DNA of 64,000 bases. Source: Daedaleopsis sinensis. Lineage: Eukaryota; Basidiomycota; Agaricomycetes; Polyporales; Polyporaceae. This document shows, piece by piece, positions 59,068-64,000 of this stretch. How positions within the stretch are numbered: the stretch's first letter is position 1; each line of letters begins with the position of its first letter. The notes beneath the pieces are model-generated. The model worked only from the letters and a program-made list of their open reading frames with translations. It made no database searches and was not told where the DNA came from. The stretch is taken from positions 3,534,001 through 3,598,000 of the forward strand of contig CM066309.1 of the NCBI GenBank assembly GCA_033807695.1, read 5' to 3'. Made by a program: the position numbers and the translations under genes.

Positions 59068-59563
59068 ATTTTCGGAGCCCGGCGATGAGGTATACTGCAG
59101 TGCTTGACTTCAACAAGCTAGTAAGCATGAAAGGACGAAGGCTCGTATATTCCGGATCACTGTACTGCTGTATCATATTACGAGCCACTATATGTTTGAG
59201 GTGTTGTAATAGTACGACGGAGTATCCACTGGACATTATGCATGCTGTGTTACAGATTTATAAGGGGCAGAAGTTGACATTCAGATATACTTATATAAAT
59301 CTCCTGCCAGTGCACCGGCTCACTGTACATGAATCGCAGTAGCGGAGCGCCCGCTGGGTACGCGATCACGTGTGTAACGCGCAGAACATAGACGCCTTCT
59401 AGAGACGCCGACGGGCAAACCGAACATAGACGCCACCAATTCACTGTTGTTCTCGACGTTGATGTCGCCTCCCATCCTCGTCTATTCCCTTCCCCTTACC
59501 GACGGCGACACATAGCGCACAGCGCATCCGACTCTGCTCTCATTGCCTTCGACAGCGACGACG
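59068..59563. other. Intergenic region
   Basis: AT-richer stretch after the F-box gene and the promoter of the coiled-coil gene. No gene was seen. Confidence 0.5.
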
Positions 59564-62500
59564 ATGTGGTCCAAAATCAGCAGCGCCCTCAAGCGGCCAG
59601 AGACACCAGCCCAAGACCTCGACGACGAGAAGCCATCGCAGACAGTGCTCTCCACCGTCTTCGACCGCCATCCCAACCTCTCCAACTTCCACGATCCCAC
59701 TGAGGTACCTTTTCCATCACCAAGCCCCCCAGCATCACCCTCCAAGCATGGTCGTCGAGGCATCTTCAAGCGGACACCGAAGGCATACGACAACGACTCT
59801 GTTCCCCATTTGCCGATGAAGCTGTCGATACCTCACCTCAAGAAAGTAAAATCATCTCTTCACAACTCTGCGGGTGAGTTGCTATATTCTATTTTCCCTG
59901 TTCATGTTTCTGGAGGTCGCTCGTCGCGTCGTCTCATGAGAATACTGCGTTCGCGGTGTGCTCCTTGACGTACGAGCGGCTGCAACGATGATGTCAACAT
60001 TATGTGCTGCGTTTATTTGGAATGCTCGAGTCTTAATCGAGACAAGACTATGTCTATCCTCGGCCCAGCCATTACGAACGATTCTCTGCTTGGTTAGAGT
60101 TTCGGCAAAACCAAGCAAAGAACCGTCCTCTAATGCCTGGTGATGTTCTCAGCTAACTCCAGCGGCGAGGTAACTAGTTGTATACGGCTGGTGACGAGAC
60201 TTGTTCATAGCTGGGACGAAATCGTCGTCCAACTTGGATACTGACTGGCTGGTCATAGGTTCCGACGCATCCTCAATCAGCCGTGCTTCTACAGATTCCA
60301 GCCAGAGGAGGCCATCGCAAGACTCCATCCGCCCGCACGATATCGCTCGAACACCCATAACCCCAAACGCCGAGGGCCGCTTCAGCTCTATCCGCTCAAT
60401 CCTCCGCGACGGCCACACGCCTGCCACAGGGCAGAGTGTTCGCTTCTTCTCCCGGGATGCCTACAAGGTGATCACACCCGACGTGTCCAACTCGAGCGCG
60501 CCTGGGAGTGAACCCTCACCCTCTTCATTCGGTGCACGAGCCGCCAAGGCGAGCACTAGCACTCCTATACGCCCTCCCCTTCAAGATGTTTTCTCCCCCA
60601 TTGGCTCATCTGCATTTAAGCCCCTCCCACCGCCCGACAACTCGAATATCTTCGACCTATCACAAGACATCGACCTCCCTCCTATACCCATCAGCAAGTA
60701 TGCGCCGGGCCTCCTCGACTGCGCTATCGAGCTACCTTGCGATGCTGATACAGAAGGTACGATTCCACTCCCAGAAGCTGTAGGCGAGTACCGCTCCAGC
60801 ACGCCTTCAAAGCACGATAGGAGTCAGTCCTTCAGCTTTGGCCAAACCGTCTTCCATTCCCTCGGCGTCACCGCTCGCGAAACACCTGCCTCAGACAGCT
60901 CGTCTAACTCTCGGCGCGGCTCACTCAAGCCCAAAGGGAATCGCAATCGCGCCTACAGCGACACCGTCTTTCATTCCTTCATCCAGGGCTCTCCTGCGAC
61001 GACGACAAAGGACGTTCCTCCCGAAGCAGACATTGACGACCGCTCGTCTGGTGCCCTTGTCCTATATCCAACCCAGGAGTCTCCAGGAAAGGAGAAGGAT
61101 CCCTTTGGCACCCATTCGAATGCATACTACACACCCGGTAGTGGTGTACCACCGACCCCTCCTCAAGCAGTCACCATGCACGGCCGGAAGGTGTCTCGCG
61201 AAGAAGACCTTATCCTGTCGCTCCGCACACAGCTCGCCCTCCAGACCGAACTATGCGCACAATACGAGGTCGACATGCGCGGCAAGGACGAGATGTTGCG
61301 GATGATGCAGTCTCGCTTCGACGAATGCCAGCGCGAATGCGAGCGTCGCAAAAACGTCATCCGCAGCTGGCGCACGCGTGTCAAGGAACTCGAGAAGACA
61401 TGTTCCCACCTGAGAGAAGAGGTCGACCGTAGTCGCGAAGAGAGCTTCGAACGGAGCGTGATGGACGAAGCCAGCAACCAGGCGCTGCGACAGCTCCATC
61501 GGCGGATCGAGGAGCTCGAGCGGGAGAAGTCGACTGTCGAGAAGCGCGAGCAGACCGCGAGTGAGGAGCTCCAGACCGCTAAGGAGGCGCTCGACGTTGC
61601 CCAGCAAGAGCTGTCAAGACGCGACCAGGCCGAGCGCGAACTCCAAGACGGGATTGCGCGTGCGAGCCAGCAGATGGAGAGCATGGACATCAGCATGAGC
61701 CTGGAGGAGGCGGAGCGGTCGCGCGTGTTCTCGACGGCCGCGTGGGACGACGAGAAGAAGGCGCTGACGGCCACTAACGAGGCGCTGAGAACCGACCAGC
61801 TCATGCTCGAAACCCAACTCGCGGACGCGCGCGAGGAGGCACTGAAGAAGGATGGCGAACTGGGCGTGCTGAAGGCGGAGTTGGAGGCCCAGTGGCGCGG
61901 GACGGAGGCCCAGACTGAGAAGATCGGAGAGTTGGAGAGGGAGAGGGACGATCTCCGGGGTGAGGTGGAAGTGCTCAACGGCCGGATTGGGGAGATGGAA
62001 GTCGAGTGGGCACAAGCGGAGAACAGGAAGAACGAGCTCGAGACTGAAGTGCAGGAGCTCTGGACAGTGAAGGACGAGCTCGAGAGGGAGCGAGGCGAGG
62101 TGCGTTTTTTGAGCACCTATGTTGGGTCAGAGCAGGTATTAATGCTTGTGCGCAGCTTGAAGAGCAGCTCCGTGCAGAACAAGAGCACTCGGAGGAGCTC
62201 ACGAATGCGTTGCGCGAACGCGAGGATAAGGTCGCTAGCCTCGAGCAGGAGCACACGTTCGCACTTGACCGTGTCGCCCGTGTTGAGAGCCGTCTCAAGG
62301 AGCGCGAGGCAGAGCTGTCGGAGCTTGTCAAGAAGCAGTCCGACCGCGAGAACGACGCGGATGTCGCGCAAAGCGAGATCGCGAAGCTGAAGCGCGAGCA
62401 TGCGCGGATTGTGAACGAGCAGAGCCGCACCCTTCAGGATGTCGTTGCACGCGAGGTCGAGGCTCGGGTGGCGATGGAGGCAATGGTTCGCGAGAAGGCA

Positions 62501-63403
62501 GAGTGGGACGTTCAGAGCGGCAGCCTCAAAGAGAGGACCGCCGCACTCACAGCCGAGGTCGAAAGGCTCAGGAGACAGGTCCATGAGCTCCAGCAGGAGA
62601 GCGCGGACAAGGAGGTCAAGTTGGTGCAGCTCTCCAAGCAGCGTGCGCAAGACAAGGAGGACCTCAACGGGCTCAACATTGCCCTCGACTCGAAGCAGCA
62701 GGAGCTCGAGCTGGTAGGTTGTTCAGAATTTGCTTTCTATGCGCACAGAGCTAATCATCATGTGCAGCTCAAGAGACGCATCGGTGTCCGTGGCACAGCA
62801 GGCGGCACTCCCGCAGCTACCTCGAAGGTCCCAGCATCGCGTCGGGAATCTTCTATCTTTGGGACGCCCAGTATCGCTGCACGGCCCCCTTCAGCTATGT
62901 CTGACACTGGCAGCACTACCAAGGACCGCCGGGCGAGCGACACACCTTCCACGATTTCGAAACCTGCTCTTCAGAGAAGCGTCCGAGCGAATGGCTCGGC
63001 GAGCTCGGCGACTTCGACACTCCACACAGCTGCGAAGCGTTTGGTCGACGGCGCGATGGGACCGCCCCCCTCGTTTGGTCGGAGAGACTCCGCGAGCGTG
63101 AGTGCGACGCCGACGCGCATCCCCTCTGGATCATCTGCGCGCGCGACCCCAAGCACAATCAAGGCCCCGAACCATGCGCGCAGGATGTCGGCGTCGGTGC
63201 TGGACTCGTCAAAGCTGCGCGTGTCGACACCAAGCTCGAGAGAGCGCCTCCAGAAGCTCGAGAGGCTTCCGTCTGTGTCGTCTGCGAACGAGCCGGAAGA
63301 AAAGGAGAACTCGGCGCCGTCTTCGACCTCGAGCGTCGGGTCTACGGCATCGACGCCGTCCACCGTGAAAGTCGCGAGGAGGATGAGCGCGATGCCCGCG
63401 TAA
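59564..63403 (+). CDS. Large coiled-coil protein
   Basis: Predicted 1,130 residues in four exons: 59564-59873, 60211-62099, 62156-62713 and 62768-63403. Introns are 337, 56 and 54 bp. Residues 1-430 are Ser/Pro-rich and disordered, with a WLVIGSDASSISR motif and repeated FHS(L/F) segments (QTVFHSL, DTVFHSF). Residues about 440-920 are an almost uninterrupted heptad-type coiled coil, rich in Glu, Arg, Lys, Leu and Ala. The C-terminal 210 residues are Ser/Thr/Pro-rich and basic, with an EEKEN sequence that resembles a KEN-box degron. Such layouts are found in spindle-pole, microtubule-organising and polarity scaffolds, but no family was recognised. The start is the ATG at 59564. The frame is closed upstream only by a non-ATG codon. 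Confidence 0.8.
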
Positions 63404-64000
63404 GTCGCTCGCACCCTACGCGGGTGCTGGTGGCTATTGATCTGGTTTCCGGGCGCTGACGGCCGCCGCCTACGCCGTTGTCGGCGGACGTGTTGCTCTG
63501 AGTACATGCTCCTCCTCTCCATGCAAACATACCCCTCATCCCATCTGTATTCATACGTATCGTCTCGCATCTCGTCTGCATCTACTCATACTCATCTACT
63601 CATACTTCATACAGTCGCGAGTGGCCGTCCCCCTTCACCTTCCCCTTCCATCCCCATCTCTCTCATCTTCGTTCTGCAATCACGCGAACGATAGTCGGCT
63701 AACTCGTGTCTGTCGCATCTGCCCGTCCCTGTCGTATACATCTTCGTAGCCGCAAGTACATCTCGACCCCATGCATCCCCGTCTCCCGCCTTGAACTTAT
63801 GCAGTTATGTACTTCGCTTTCGCTGTGTACTTGATATCGCTGCTCTCGCTCCCCCTTGCCCCCGTCCCGATTCGAACTTCGTGCGTAAACTTGACCCGTT
63901 CCGTTTCTTTTGAATCGTCATTTCGCGCTCGCTTAATCGCCGCGCTCTCAGAGCCCACTTGACACAAACTCGGACTTCACCCCAGCATCAGCGTATGATC
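63404..64000. other. Downstream region at the window end
   Basis: Pyrimidine-rich sequence with short CATACTCATCTACTCATACTCA-like repeats at 63583-63612. Probably 3' UTR and intergenic DNA. No gene was seen before the window ends. Confidence 0.5.

Noticed and set aside
61163..62116. 317-codon minus-strand frame opposite the coiled-coil gene
   Set aside because: Serine-rich shadow of Glu/Arg-rich heptads.
1..64000. CRISPR arrays, bacterial operons, rRNA genes, viral genes
   Set aside because: None seen; the window is plainly eukaryotic, and no regularly spaced direct repeats or rRNA sequences are present.

Overview
The window looks like a chromosome segment from an agaricomycete (mushroom-forming, probably wood-decay) basidiomycete. 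It is GC-rich and gene-dense on both strands. Coding genes are cut by many 49-76 bp GT-AG introns, and both tRNA genes carry an 11-nt intron after position 37. The gene set is fungal: Brr2, a Trl1-type tRNA ligase, HAP3/NF-YB, Atg18, Exo70, fungalysin M36 and an Ezh2-like SET protein. I read 19 protein genes with good support, two tRNAs, one weak spliced gene and one broken remnant. The splice sites below were placed by hand from GT/AG signals, phase and family similarity, so they are predictions.

Layout: an EH-like/proline-rich protein (0.35-2.9 kb, +); an isoprenylcysteine methyltransferase (4.3-5.1, +); a 1,320-residue disordered protein ending in a RING-H2 finger (5.9-10.0, -); tRNA-Val (12.0); a 107-residue secreted protein with a tandem repeat (12.6-13.0, -); the spliceosomal helicase Brr2 (13.9-21.2, -); a cysteine-rich secreted protein (21.7-22.4, -); a 3-kb gene-poor stretch; an UNC93-like MFS transporter (25.6-28.1, +); an unknown protein (29.7-31.7, -); HAP3 (32.5-33.2, -) divergent from a cupin (33.8-34.4, +); an omega-like GST (34.6-35.5, -); fungalysin (36.0-38.0, -); Atg18 (39.0-41.4, -) divergent from an Ezh2-like CXC-SET protein (41.6-44.7, +); Exo70 (44.8-47.3, -) divergent from tRNA ligase (47.8-51.3, +); a repeat-rich gap with two inverted-repeat elements (51.3-53.2); an SDR (53.2-54.7, +); tRNA-Pro (55.2, -); a second member of the cysteine-rich secreted family (56.0-56.6, +); an F-box protein (57.3-59.1, +); and a 1,130-residue coiled-coil protein (59.6-63.4, +).

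There is no biosynthetic cluster or operon-like system. Most genes are housekeeping: splicing, tRNA splicing, autophagy, exocytosis, prenyl-protein processing, chromatin and transcription. Secreted, transport and redox genes sit among them.

The observations most worth following are: (1) Brr2 has one in-frame TAA where a conserved tyrosine codon is expected; (2) two secreted eight-cysteine paralogues share a 7-nt microexon at the same place; (3) the Ezh2-like gene needs a 5-nt microexon to stay in frame and has a degenerate SET active site; (4) several genes carry one very long intron (337-807 bp) beside otherwise tiny ones; (5) an 852-bp element is bounded by about 120-bp inverted repeats that each fold on themselves.
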